From positions 1 through 64,000 of the forward strand of contig NZ_LLZN01000047.1 in the NCBI RefSeq assembly GCF_001509795.1: a stretch of DNA of 64,000 nucleotides, in the 5' to 3' direction. A program made the translations under genes and the position numbers. How positions within the stretch are numbered: the stretch's first letter is position 1; the number at the start of each line of letters is the position of its first letter. Below are positions 17,551-28,290 of the stretch, one piece after another. Below the pieces are notes generated by a model that worked only from the letters and a program-made list of their open reading frames with translations, was not told where the DNA came from and did no database searches. The DNA is from Streptomyces sp. NRRL WC-3605 (GTDB lineage Bacteria; Actinomycetota; Actinomycetes; Streptomycetales; Streptomycetaceae).

Positions 17551-19331
17551 CGGGCTGCCTCCTCGGTTCCGGCCATGAGATGCGCGTACTCGGCGTTGTC
17601 CCGCAGCAGTTCGTGATGGGTCCCGACCGCGGCGACTCGGCCCCCGGAGAGGAGGGCGACGCGGTCCGCGAGCAGCACCGTCGACGGGCGGTGCGCCACG
17701 ATCAGGGCGGTGGTCTCCGCGAGGACGTCCCGCAGGGCGGCCTCGACCAGCGCCTCGGTGTGCACGTCCAGGGCGGACAGCGGATCGTCCAGCACGAGGA
17801 AGCGGGGGCGGCCCACCACGGCCCGGGCGAGCGCGAGACGCTGGCGCTGGCCGCCGGACAGGCTCAGCCCCTGCTCGCCGACCTGGGTCGCAGTGCCCTG
17901 CGGCAGGTCGTGCGCGAAGCCCGCCTGCGCGACCGAGAGGGCCCGCTCCAGCTGGGGCTCACCGGCCTCCGCGGCGGTCCCCATGAGAACGTTGTCCGCG
18001 ACGCTCGCCGAGAACAGGGTGGGCTCCTCGAAGGCGACGGCCACCAGGGCGCGCAGCTCCTCGCGCGGCATCGCGGTGATGTCCCGGCCGTCCAGGGTGA
18101 TGCGGCCGGACGTCGGCTCGTACAGCCGCGGCACCAGCGCCGTCAGCGTCGTCTTGCCGCTGCCGGTCGCGCCGACGAGCGCCATGGACTCGCCGGGCCG
18201 GATGTGCAGGTCGACGCCGTCCAGGACGGGCGGGGAGCCCTCGGGGGCGTCCGGGTAGCGGAACCGCACGCCCTCGAAGCGCAGCCCCCGGCCGGCCTCG
18301 CCCTCCTGTGCCTTCGCCACCTCGCGGTCCTCGGGGACCGCGTCCATGACCTCGAAGTACCGCTCGGTCGCCGTCGCCGCCTCCTGGCTCATCGCCAGCA
18401 GGAAGCCGATCGAGTCCACGGGCCAGCGCAGCGCCAGCGCCGTCGACAGGAACGCCACCAGCGTGCCCGCCGACAGGTCGCCGTCGGCGACCCGCACCGT
18501 GCCCAGCACCAGGGCCGCGCCGATCGCCAGTTCGGGGAGCGTGATGATGACGGCCCAGATCGTGGCGAGCAGCCGGGCCTTGTGCAGTTCGGTGCCGCGC
18601 AGCGTCCGCGCCATCTCCCGGAACGCCCGGGCCTGGCTGCGGTGCCGCCCGAACCCCTTGATGATCCGGATGCCGAGCACGCTCTCCTCGACGAGCGTCG
18701 TCAGATCGCCGACCTGGTCCTGCGCGCGCCGCGCCACCAGCGCGTACCGCTTCTCGAAGACGACGCACATGACCATCACGGGCACCGCCGGCACCAGGAT
18801 GACCAGTCCGAGCGCGACGTCCTGGACCAGCATGATGACGACGCCCACCAGGATCGTCACGCTGTTGACCAGCAGGAACGTCAGCGGGAACGCCAGGAAC
18901 ATCCGCACCAGCATCAGGTCGGTGGTGCCGCGCGACAGCAACTGCCCCGAAGCCCACCGGTCGTGGAACGCCACCGGCAGACGCTGCAGATGCCGGTACA
19001 GCTCCGCCCGCATCGACGCCTCGACCCCGGCCAGCGGACGCGCCACCAGCCAGCGCCGCAGCCCGAACAGCAGGGCCTCCCCTATGCCGAGGAGGAACAG
19101 GAACAGCGCGCCGAGCCACACGCCCGCCGGGTCGCGGTCGGTGATCGGGCCGTCCACCATCCACTTCAGGACCAGCGGGATGACCAGCGCGAGACAGGAG
19201 GCGACGACGGCCACGGCGGCGGCGGTGAACCACCGCGCCCGCACCGGCCGCACGTACGGCCACAGGCGCAGCAGCGTGCGCACGGCGGATCGGTCGGTCC
19301 TGCTCCCCGGGGTTTCCTGTGTAGTGGCCAT
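17547..19331 (-). CDS. ABC exporter half-transporter with Glu-to-Asp in Walker B (second pair)
   Basis: The 594-aa half-transporter is the first of the four-gene exporter run. It has six membrane helices (from FTAAAVAVVASCLALVIPLVL onward), Walker A VGATGSGKTT, a perfect LSGGQ (491-495), and Walker B FLVLDDPLSALD, where D516 occupies the catalytic glutamate position. This substitution marks the non-hydrolysing site of heterodimeric exporters. The H-loop histidine is kept (VAHRPSTV). The ATG at 19331 has a TAGGCT box 8 nt upstream on the minus strand (19345-19340), a possible -10 giving a very short or absent leader. It is coupled to the next gene by ATGA. Confidence 0.9.
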   Translation of the reverse strand: MATTQETPGSRTDRSAVRTLLRLWPYVRPVRARWFTAAAVAVVASCLALVIPLVLKWMVDGPITDRDPAGVWLGALFLFLLGIGEALLFGLRRWLVARPLAGVEASMRAELYRHLQRLPVAFHDRWASGQLLSRGTTDLMLVRMFLAFPLTFLLVNSVTILVGVVIMLVQDVALGLVILVPAVPVMVMCVVFEKRYALVARRAQDQVGDLTTLVEESVLGIRIIKGFGRHRSQARAFREMARTLRGTELHKARLLATIWAVIITLPELAIGAALVLGTVRVADGDLSAGTLVAFLSTALALRWPVDSIGFLLAMSQEAATATERYFEVMDAVPEDREVAKAQEGEAGRGLRFEGVRFRYPDAPEGSPPVLDGVDLHIRPGESMALVGATGSGKTTLTALVPRLYEPTSGRITLDGRDITAMPREELRALVAVAFEEPTLFSASVADNVLMGTAAEAGEPQLERALSVAQAGFAHDLPQGTATQVGEQGLSLSGGQRQRLALARAVVGRPRFLVLDDPLSALDVHTEALVEAALRDVLAETTALIVAHRPSTVLLADRVALLSGGRVAAVGTHHELLRDNAEYAHLMAGTEEAAR

Positions 19332-19538
19332 CAGCAGCGAGCCTACGGTTCGCCACTGACACTTCCCACCGAGTTTTGGCCGGACCCCGGTCCGCCGCTG
19401 GTCCTACGACCTGCGTGTTCGAAGGGCCGTACGCACGGAGGCGGCGAGGTCGTACCCCGCCCATCATCCGATCGGGGGATGCGTTTCCGAGCGTGACGGC
19501 CGATGCCGCGGACCGGCCCGCGCCGCGAGGCTGAGGGC

Positions 19539-20441
19539 ATGCCCGTCATCGAAGTCACCGATCTGCGCAAGTCCTACAGCGGCCGGCCCGTCGTCGACGG
19601 CGTCTCCTTCGCCGTCGAGGAGGGGGAGATCTTCGGCATCCTCGGCCCGAACGGGGCGGGGAAGACCACCACCGTCGAATGCGTCGAGGGCCTGCGCGTC
19701 CCCGACGCCGGCCGGGTGAGGGTCGCCGGCCTCGACCCCGTCGCCGACCACGACCGACTCACCCGCGTCCTCGGCGCCCAGCTCCAGGAGGGCCGCCTGC
19801 AGGAGAAGCTCACCGTGGGCGAGGCCCTGCGCCTGTACGCGGCCCTGCACCCGGCGCCCGCCGACTGGCGTCCGCTCGCCGAACGCCTGGGCCTGACCGC
19901 CCGGCTGGACACCCGGTTCGGCAAGCTCTCCGGCGGGCAGAAGCAGCGCCTGTTCATCGCGCTCGCCCTCGTCGGCGACCCGCGCGTGGTCGTCCTCGAC
20001 GAACTGACCACCGGCCTCGACCCGCGGGCCCGCCGCGACACCTGGCGGCTCGTCGAGGAGATCCGGGACAGCGGGGTGACCGTCCTCCTCGTCACCCACT
20101 TCATGGAGGAGGCCCAGCGGCTCTGCGACCGCGTCGCCGTGATCGACCAGGGCCGTATCGCGGCCCTCGACACGCCCGCCGGGCTCATCCGCCGCTCCGC
20201 CGGCGCCACCGTCATCACCTTCACACCGTCCGCCCCGCTGGACGAACGGGAGCTGAACGCGCTGCCCGGACTCGCCTCCGTCAGCCACAAGGACGGCCGG
20301 ATCACCCTGGCCGGCGGGGACGAGACGGTCAACGCCGTCATCAGCCTGCTCGCCCGGCACCGTGTCACCGCCCACCACCTGCGCGTCGGCGACGCCACCC
20401 TCGACGACGCCTACCTGGACCTCACGGAGACCACCTCATGA
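19539..20441 (+). CDS. ABC transporter ATP-binding protein (DrrA-like)
   Basis: The 300-aa single-domain ATPase has Walker A GPNGAGKTTTVE, Q-loop LGAQLQEGRLQEKLTV, signature KLSGGQKQRLFIAL, Walker B VVVLDELTTGLD and H-loop LVTHFMEEAQRL. Walker B reads LDE then LTTGLD. A C-terminal DrrA-type extension (about 215-300) follows. ATG 19539 is preceded by GAGGCTGAGGG. Its stop overlaps the permease start (ATGA at 20438). With the permease, a histidine kinase and a response regulator it forms a four-gene cassette that resembles NarL-type two-component/ABC-2 detoxification modules such as B. subtilis LnrJK-LMN. Confidence 0.93.
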   Translation: MPVIEVTDLRKSYSGRPVVDGVSFAVEEGEIFGILGPNGAGKTTTVECVEGLRVPDAGRVRVAGLDPVADHDRLTRVLGAQLQEGRLQEKLTVGEALRLYAALHPAPADWRPLAERLGLTARLDTRFGKLSGGQKQRLFIALALVGDPRVVVLDELTTGLDPRARRDTWRLVEEIRDSGVTVLLVTHFMEEAQRLCDRVAVIDQGRIAALDTPAGLIRRSAGATVITFTPSAPLDERELNALPGLASVSHKDGRITLAGGDETVNAVISLLARHRVTAHHLRVGDATLDDAYLDLTETTS

Positions 20442-21172
20442 ACACCGCCGTCCTGCGCACCGAGGCCCGGCTGCTCGCCCGGGAACCCGGCAGCCTGTTC
20501 TGGATCCTCGCCTTCCCTCCGCTGCTGCTGGTGATCCTGGGCGCCGTCCCCGCCTTCCGCGAACCCCAGGACGCGCTCGGCGGGCTGCGCGTCGTCGACA
20601 CCTACGTCCCCGTGACCGTGCTCGTCGGCCTCATCGTCGCCGGGGTGCAGGCGATGCCGGCCGGCCTCACCGGCTACCGGGAGCACGGCATCCTGCGGCG
20701 GATGGCCACCACGCCGGTCCGCCCGTCGGCGCTGCTGTCCGCCCAGATGCTCGTGCACGCCGTCGCCGCCGTGCTCTCCGCCCTGCTGACGCTCACCGCC
20801 GGCCGGGTCTTGTGCGACGTGCACCTGCCCCGGCAGCCGTTCGGCTACCTGCTGGCGCTGCTCCTCGCGGTCCTCGCCGCCCTCGCGCTCGGCTCGCTGA
20901 TCTCGGCGGTGTCCCGCACCGTGAAGATCGCGGGCGCGGTCGGCACGGTGGTGTTCTTCCCCATGCTGTTCTGCGCGGGCGTCTGGCTGCCGGTGCCGTC
21001 CATGCCGGACCTCATGGCGGACATCGTCGTCCTCACCCCGTTCGGGGCCGCCGCCCAGGCCCTCGGCGACGCCACGGCCGGCGACTGGCCCGGCTGGGCG
21101 CACCTGGGCGTGATGGCCGGCTGGGCGGTGCTGCTCTCGGGGGCGGCCGCGCGCTGGTTCCGCTGGGAGTAG
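20438..21172 (+). CDS. ABC-2 type permease
   Basis: The 244-aa membrane protein has six predicted helices, starting with FWILAFPPLLLVILGAVPAF and ending in LGVMAGWAVLLSGAAARWFRW. The ABC-2 fold motif is seen around YREHGILRRMATTPVRPSALLSAQ. It pairs with the ATPase immediately upstream (4-nt overlap). It probably exports a hydrophobic compound sensed by the downstream kinase; this is inference from gene order, and no substrate can be named. Confidence 0.9.
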   Translation: MNTAVLRTEARLLAREPGSLFWILAFPPLLLVILGAVPAFREPQDALGGLRVVDTYVPVTVLVGLIVAGVQAMPAGLTGYREHGILRRMATTPVRPSALLSAQMLVHAVAAVLSALLTLTAGRVLCDVHLPRQPFGYLLALLLAVLAALALGSLISAVSRTVKIAGAVGTVVFFPMLFCAGVWLPVPSMPDLMADIVVLTPFGAAAQALGDATAGDWPGWAHLGVMAGWAVLLSGAAARWFRWE

Positions 21173-21197
21173 GCGGCCCGCCGTGGAGACTGGTGCC

Positions 21198-22454
21198 ATG
21201 ACCCCGTCGGACCGGGACATCGAGCGACACTGGCGGACGATCCGCGCCAAGGGGCCGTACGTCCTGCTCGCCGTCGCCACGCTGCTGGCGCTGGCCACCG
21301 CCGAACTGACGCCCGCCGCGGGGGAGCGGGCGGCCGTCGGCGCGCTGGTCGCCGCCGGTCTCGGGCTGCAGCTGTGGTGGGGCCGCACGAGCCGCACCCG
21401 GCCCGCCCCGTCCGCCGCCGGGGCCGTGTACTACGCGCTGCGCTGGGCCCTCGGCTTCGCGCTGACCTGGCTCAACCCGTTCTTCGCGTTCTACGCGGCC
21501 GCCGGCTACTTCGACGCCGAGGAGCTGATACGGGGGCGGCGGCTGCGCTGGGCGGGGCCGTTCGCCTGCGCGGTCACCGTCTCCGGCTCGCAGGCCGGCG
21601 GGCTGCCGTTCCACCAGCCCGTGCAGTGGGCGGTGTTCGCCGCGCTCGTCCTGGTCAACGGCGCCCTCCTCGTCGTCGTCGGCCGCGTCACCGCCCAGCA
21701 GGAGGAGCGCTCCCGCGCCCGCGCCGAGACCATCGCCGAACTGGAGCGCACCAACGCGGCGTTGCACCAGGCCCTCGACGAGAACGCGGCCCTGCACAGC
21801 CAGTTGCTCGTCCAGGCACGGGAGGCGGGCGTCGCCGACGAGCGCCGCCGTCTCGCCGCCGAGATCCACGACACCCTCGCGCAGGGCCTGACCGGCATCA
21901 TCGCCCAGCTCCAGGTCGTCGCGGGCGCTTCCGACCTGGCCACCGTCCGCACCCACCTCGACCGCGCCTCCGCGCTGGCCCGGCACAGCCTCGGCGAGGC
22001 CCGCCGCTCGGTGCACAACCTCGCCCCCGTCGCCCTGGAGCACGACGGGCTGCCGCGGGCCCTGAAGGGCACGGTCGCCGAGTGGTCCGAACGCACCGGC
22101 ACCCGCGCCGACTTCACCGTCACCGGCACCGCCGAAGAGCTCCACGACGAGCTGTCCGCGACCCTGCTCCGCATCGCCCAGGAGGCCCTGTCCAACACCG
22201 CCCGGCACGCGGCCGCGACCCGGGTGGGCGTCACCCTCACCTTCCTCGGCGACGAGGTCATCCTCGACATCCGCGACGACGGGCGCGGCTTCGACCCGGA
22301 CACCCTGCCCGAGCGCGGCCGGGGCGGCGGGTTCGGCCTGCCCGGGATGCGGGCCCGCGCCGAGCGCATCGCCGGCTGCCTCGCCGTGGAGTCCGAACCA
22401 GGGCGCGGCACCGCCCTGTCGGCTCGCGTACCGTTGGTGCGCCATGAGCCCTGA
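21198..22454 (+). CDS. Sensor histidine kinase (NarL/DesK-type, HisKA_3)
   Basis: The 418-aa protein has four or five N-terminal membrane segments (about 20-165) and no large extracellular domain, typical of kinases that sense within the membrane or through a partner transporter. A coiled coil (168-215, ELERTNAALHQALDENAALHSQ) leads to the H-box RRRLAAEIHDTLAQGL with phospho-acceptor H224, then an ATPase domain with N-box LSNTARHAAA and G-boxes DDGRGFDPD and GGGFGLPGMRAR. ATG 21198 is preferred to GTG 21183. It begins 25 nt after the permease stop and overlaps the response regulator by 11 nt. Confidence 0.92.
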   Translation: MTPSDRDIERHWRTIRAKGPYVLLAVATLLALATAELTPAAGERAAVGALVAAGLGLQLWWGRTSRTRPAPSAAGAVYYALRWALGFALTWLNPFFAFYAAAGYFDAEELIRGRRLRWAGPFACAVTVSGSQAGGLPFHQPVQWAVFAALVLVNGALLVVVGRVTAQQEERSRARAETIAELERTNAALHQALDENAALHSQLLVQAREAGVADERRRLAAEIHDTLAQGLTGIIAQLQVVAGASDLATVRTHLDRASALARHSLGEARRSVHNLAPVALEHDGLPRALKGTVAEWSERTGTRADFTVTGTAEELHDELSATLLRIAQEALSNTARHAAATRVGVTLTFLGDEVILDIRDDGRGFDPDTLPERGRGGGFGLPGMRARAERIAGCLAVESEPGRGTALSARVPLVRHEP

Positions 22455-23091
22455 CGCGTCCCCCATCACCCTGCTGATCGTCGACGACCACCCCGTCGTC
22501 CGGGACGGACTGCGCGGCATGTTCGAGTCCGCGCCCGGCTTCACCGTGCTCGGCGAGGCGGCGAGCGGCGAGGAGGCCGTGGAGCGCGCCGCCGCCCTCG
22601 ACCCGGACGTGGTCCTGATGGACCTGCGGATGCCGGGCGGCGGCGGGGTCGCGGCCATCGCCCACCTCACCCGCACCGGCGCCCGCGCCCGGGTCCTCGT
22701 GCTCACCACCTACGACACCGACACCGACACGCTGCCCGCCATCGAGGCGGGCGCCACCGGCTATCTGCTCAAGGACGCCCCGCGCGACGAGCTGTTCACC
22801 GCCGTCCGGGCCGCCGCCGAGGGCCGTACGGTCCTCTCCCCGGCCGTCGCCTCCCGGCTGGTCTCCGCCGTGCGCGCCCCCGGGAACGAGCGCAACGAGC
22901 CGCTGTCGGCGCGCGAGCGCGAGGTCCTGGCGCTGGTCGCCCGGGGCACCTCCAACCGGGAGATCGCCCGCGAGCTGTTCATCAGCGAGGCGACCGTGAA
23001 GACCCACCTCACCCACCTGTACGCCAAGCTCGGCGTCAACGACCGCGCGGCCGCCGTCGCCACCGCCTACGAGCGGGGCATCCTCGGCTGA
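22444..23091 (+). CDS. LuxR/NarL-family response regulator
   Basis: The 215-aa regulator has a receiver domain with VDDHPVVRDGL and phospho-acceptor D60 in PDVVLMDLRMPGG, then a LuxR-type helix-turn-helix (about 150-210, LSAREREVLALVARGTSNREIA ... ATVKTHLTHLYAKLG). The start lies within the end of the kinase gene. It likely activates the upstream ABC genes in response to the kinase; that is inferred from gene order. Its TGA (23089-23091) directly abuts the reversed stop of glgX, leaving no intergenic base. Confidence 0.93.
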   Translation: MSPDASPITLLIVDDHPVVRDGLRGMFESAPGFTVLGEAASGEEAVERAAALDPDVVLMDLRMPGGGGVAAIAHLTRTGARARVLVLTTYDTDTDTLPAIEAGATGYLLKDAPRDELFTAVRAAAEGRTVLSPAVASRLVSAVRAPGNERNEPLSAREREVLALVARGTSNREIARELFISEATVKTHLTHLYAKLGVNDRAAAVATAYERGILG

Positions 23092-25347
<2,256 letters not shown>

Positions 25348-25504
25348 CTGACGGCCTCCCACGGCTCAGGGACCACACGCGCAGGGCAGGGGGCCGCGGC
25401 CGTCCCGTACCGCGGCTCCCCGTCGCGTCGTCTCCCCACTGTTCTGCCCACCGCGTAGCTCGCACTCACGTTTCCCCGGGGCCGCCCCCGTCGTTGGGGT
25501 CTTC

Positions 25505-26752
25505 GTGAGGCACGTACAAGGGCGCGCGCGGCGCGCGGTGGCCGTGGTGGCCGCCGTACTGACATGGGCGGGAGCGCTGGCCGGAGTGGCCGGCTGCACG
25601 GAGGACGGTGACGCGGCCGGGCTCGGCCAGATGCTGAACAAGGCACCGGCCCCCGAGGACGTCATCCGGGTGACGCCCGGCGACGGCACCAAGGGCGCGT
25701 CCCCCGGCGACCGGCTGCTGGTCCGGGTGCGCAGCGGGCGCCTGGAGTCGGTGCGGGTGGTGAAGTCGCAGGACGCCGAGGAGACACCGGTTCCCGGGCA
25801 CATCTCCAAGGACGGCCTGCGCTGGGAGCCGGACGAGCCCCGGCTCGCGCTGGCCGCCCGGTACAGGGTCGACGCGGTGGCCCTCGACGGCCACGGACGC
25901 CGCAGCGCACGGCACACGACCTTCACCACCTACGTCCCCGAGAAGCGGTTCATCGGCTACGTCACCCCCGAGGACCGCGCGACCGTCGGCACCGGGATGA
26001 TCGTCTCCCTGGAGTTCAACCGCGCGATCGCCCACCGGGCCGCCGTGGAGCGCGCCGTCCGCGTCACCGCCGAACCGGCCGTCGAGATCCGCCCGCACTG
26101 GTTCGGCGCGAACCGCCTCGACTTCCGCCCCGAGCACTACTGGAAGCCCGGCACCCGGGTCACCGTCGCGCTGGACCTGCGGGACGTCGAGGGTGCACCG
26201 GACGTGTACGGCCTGCAGCGCAAGACGTTCTCCTTCACCGTCGGCCGCCACCAGGTCTCCGTCGTCGACGCGGCCCGGCACACCATGGAGGTGCGGCGCG
26301 ACGGTGCCCTGCTGACCACCGTGCCGGTCACCGCGGGCGCCCCCGCGACGACCACCTACAACGGCAGGATGGTGGTCACCGAGATGCTCGAACTGACCCG
26401 GATGAACGGCGCCACCGTCGGCTTCAAGAAGGCCGACGGCAAGGGCGAGTACGACATCCCCGACGTCCCGCACGCCATGCGGCTGACCCGCTCGGGCACG
26501 TTCCTGCACGGCAACTACTGGGCGGACGCCTCCGTCTTCGGGAACAGCAACGTCAGCCACGGGTGCGTGGGCCTGCGGGACGTCAAGGGCGGCGGCTCCG
26601 ACACCCCCGCGGGCTGGTTCTTCGACCGCAGCCTCATCGGGGACGTCGTCGAGGTCGTGCACAGCAACGACAAGCAGGTCGCCCCGGACAACGGCCTCGG
26701 GGGATGGAACATGGGCTGGAGGCAATGGAAGGCGGGGAGCGCCGTCAAGTAG
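25505..26752 (+). CDS. L,D-transpeptidase lipoprotein (YkuD), first of two
   Basis: The 415-aa exported enzyme is predicted to form 3-3 peptidoglycan cross-links. A lipoprotein signal ends in LAGVAGC, with acylated Cys31. Two Ig-like domains (about 45-255) precede the YkuD catalytic domain, whose motif HGNYWA...SHGCVGLR contains nucleophile C354. The WF(G)xNRLDFRPEHYWKPG block is shared with mycobacterial LdtMt2-type enzymes. GTG 25505 starts the signal directly. It is 52 nt beyond the likely 5' regions shared with divergent glgX. Just after the stop is a GGCGGC-GGAC-GCCGCC hairpin (26752-26767). Paralogous to the next gene. Confidence 0.93.
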   Translation: MRHVQGRARRAVAVVAAVLTWAGALAGVAGCTEDGDAAGLGQMLNKAPAPEDVIRVTPGDGTKGASPGDRLLVRVRSGRLESVRVVKSQDAEETPVPGHISKDGLRWEPDEPRLALAARYRVDAVALDGHGRRSARHTTFTTYVPEKRFIGYVTPEDRATVGTGMIVSLEFNRAIAHRAAVERAVRVTAEPAVEIRPHWFGANRLDFRPEHYWKPGTRVTVALDLRDVEGAPDVYGLQRKTFSFTVGRHQVSVVDAARHTMEVRRDGALLTTVPVTAGAPATTTYNGRMVVTEMLELTRMNGATVGFKKADGKGEYDIPDVPHAMRLTRSGTFLHGNYWADASVFGNSNVSHGCVGLRDVKGGGSDTPAGWFFDRSLIGDVVEVVHSNDKQVAPDNGLGGWNMGWRQWKAGSAVK

Positions 26753-26859
26753 GCGGCGGACGCCGCCGGGTGGGGCGGCGGGGGGCCGTCCCGCCCGCCC
26801 GGTGATGTTGGAACGAAACGGTGACAGACGCACCGACGTCTACGACCTGACCTTGTGGT

Positions 26860-26871
26860 TAATATGCGCCG
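26860..26871 (+). promoter_or_regulatory. Leaderless-type -10 box of the second L,D-transpeptidase gene
   Basis: TAATAT at 26860-26865 is followed by exactly 6 nt (GCGCCG) and then ATG at 26872. A start site 6-7 nt downstream of the -10 would fall on the ATG. No clear -35 is visible. The sequence is direct observation; leaderless transcription is inference. Confidence 0.55.
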
Positions 26872-28173
26872 ATGAGCGCGGTGGACGCGCGGGGGAGTGG
26901 GCCCGCTGAGGCCCGGGGGAGGGACACGGAATTGAACGTGCGGCCGATATCGGGGGCGTCGGTTGACGCACGCGCACGGCGCGGACGCAAGGGCATGGCG
27001 GCACTGGCCGGAGTGCTGCTGCTGGCCGTCACCGCGTGCGGTGGCGGCGGCGGATCGGACGAGGGCGCGGACGCGGCCAAGGGCGGGGACTCCTCGCAGG
27101 CCGAGGCCCGCACGTCCCGCGCGGAGGTGACGATAGCCCCGAAGGACGGGGCGAAGTCCGTCGACACCAGCGGCGCGCTGAAGGTCACCGCGGCCAAGGG
27201 CCGGCTGACCGCCGTCGAGGTCGAGGACGCGAAGGGGAACGCGGTCGACGGCAAGATATCCGGCGACGGCGCCAGCTGGACGCCGTCCCGCCATCTCGCC
27301 GCCTCCACCACGTACACGGTGCACGCGGTCGCCAAGGACACCGAGGGTGTCGAGACCACGCAGGACTCCGACTTCACGACGCTCACCCCGAAGGCCACGT
27401 TCCTCGGCAGGTTCACCCCCGAGGACGGCTCCAAGGTCGGGGTCGGCATGCCGTTCTCCCTCCGCTTCGACCGGGGCATCACCAACCCGGAGGATGTCGA
27501 GAAGGCCATCACCATCAAGACCGAGCCGGCCGTCGAGGTCGCCGGTCACTGGTTCGGCAACGACCGCCTGGACTTCCGGCCCGAGAAGTACTGGAAGGCC
27601 GGCACCAAGGTCACCGTCGACCTCGACCTCGACGGCGTCGAGGGCCGCGACGGCGTCTACGGCAAGCAGGACAAGAAGATCACCTTCACCATCGGCCGCA
27701 GCCAGGTGTCCTACGTCGACGTGAAGACCAAGAAGATGAAGGTCACCCGCGACGGCAAGACCATCAAAACCATCCCGGTCACGACGGGCGCGCCCGGCTA
27801 CGAGACCTGGAACGGCCAGATGGTCATGACGGAGAAGTTCGTCCAGACCCGGATGAACGGCGACACGGTCGGCTACGAGGGCGAGTACGACATCAAGGAC
27901 GTGCCGCACGCCATCCGCCTGACCGACTCGGGCACCTTCATCCACGGCAACTACTGGGCGAGCGGCGCCTTCGGCAACAGCAACGCCAGCCACGGCTGCG
28001 TCGGCCTGCGCGACGTCAAGGGCGCCTGGGACAAGAACGCCCCGGCCGCCTGGTTCTACGACCGCTCGATGATCGGCGACGTCGTCGTCGTGAAGAACTC
28101 CGCCGACGCCACGGTGGCCCCGGACAACGGCCTGAACGGCTGGAACATGTCCTGGGAGAAGTGGAAGGCGTAG
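26872..28173 (+). CDS. L,D-transpeptidase lipoprotein (YkuD), second of two
   Basis: The protein is 433 aa from the ATG at 26872. The lipobox LLAVTAC puts the acylated cysteine at residue 56. Two Ig-like domains are followed by a YkuD domain with HGNYWA...SHGCVGLR (nucleophile C376). The start is debatable: the ATG is placed for a leaderless transcript, while a TTG at 26932 (LNVRPISGASVD) has a strong GGGGAGGGA and gives a more normal 36-residue lipoprotein signal. The mature protein is the same either way. It is closely similar to the preceding gene across the catalytic domain, so a tandem duplication is likely. It ends at a strong hairpin. Confidence 0.93.
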   Translation: MSAVDARGSGPAEARGRDTELNVRPISGASVDARARRGRKGMAALAGVLLLAVTACGGGGGSDEGADAAKGGDSSQAEARTSRAEVTIAPKDGAKSVDTSGALKVTAAKGRLTAVEVEDAKGNAVDGKISGDGASWTPSRHLAASTTYTVHAVAKDTEGVETTQDSDFTTLTPKATFLGRFTPEDGSKVGVGMPFSLRFDRGITNPEDVEKAITIKTEPAVEVAGHWFGNDRLDFRPEKYWKAGTKVTVDLDLDGVEGRDGVYGKQDKKITFTIGRSQVSYVDVKTKKMKVTRDGKTIKTIPVTTGAPGYETWNGQMVMTEKFVQTRMNGDTVGYEGEYDIKDVPHAIRLTDSGTFIHGNYWASGAFGNSNASHGCVGLRDVKGAWDKNAPAAWFYDRSMIGDVVVVKNSADATVAPDNGLNGWNMSWEKWKA

Positions 28174-28187
28174 CTCCCGCCTGCTGA

Positions 28188-28218
28188 CGGCCCCGGTGCG
28201 GCTCCCGCACCGGGGCCG
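28188..28218 (+). terminator. Terminator after the second L,D-transpeptidase gene
   Basis: A perfect 14-bp stem CGGCCCCGGTGCGG / CCGCACCGGGGCCG with loop CTC is followed by TTCGCGTT. It begins 15 nt after the stop codon. Confidence 0.85.
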
Positions 28219-28278
28219 TTCGCGTTCCCGGTGCGGGATGTGACCGACCGCACCCCTCCGCCGTGGGTTAGCCCCCGT

Positions 28279-28290
28279 TAACCTGCTCGC
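28279..28290 (+). promoter_or_regulatory. Leaderless-type -10 box of the crotonase gene
   Basis: TAACCT at 28279-28284, then GCTCGC (6 nt), then ATG at 28291. There is no Shine-Dalgarno sequence before this ATG, which agrees with a leaderless mRNA. Confidence 0.55.

Noticed and set aside
12157..19331. ABC exporters as part of an antibiotic or siderophore gene cluster
   Set aside because: No biosynthetic genes (PKS, NRPS, terpene, RiPP) occur nearby; all neighbours are housekeeping or regulatory genes.
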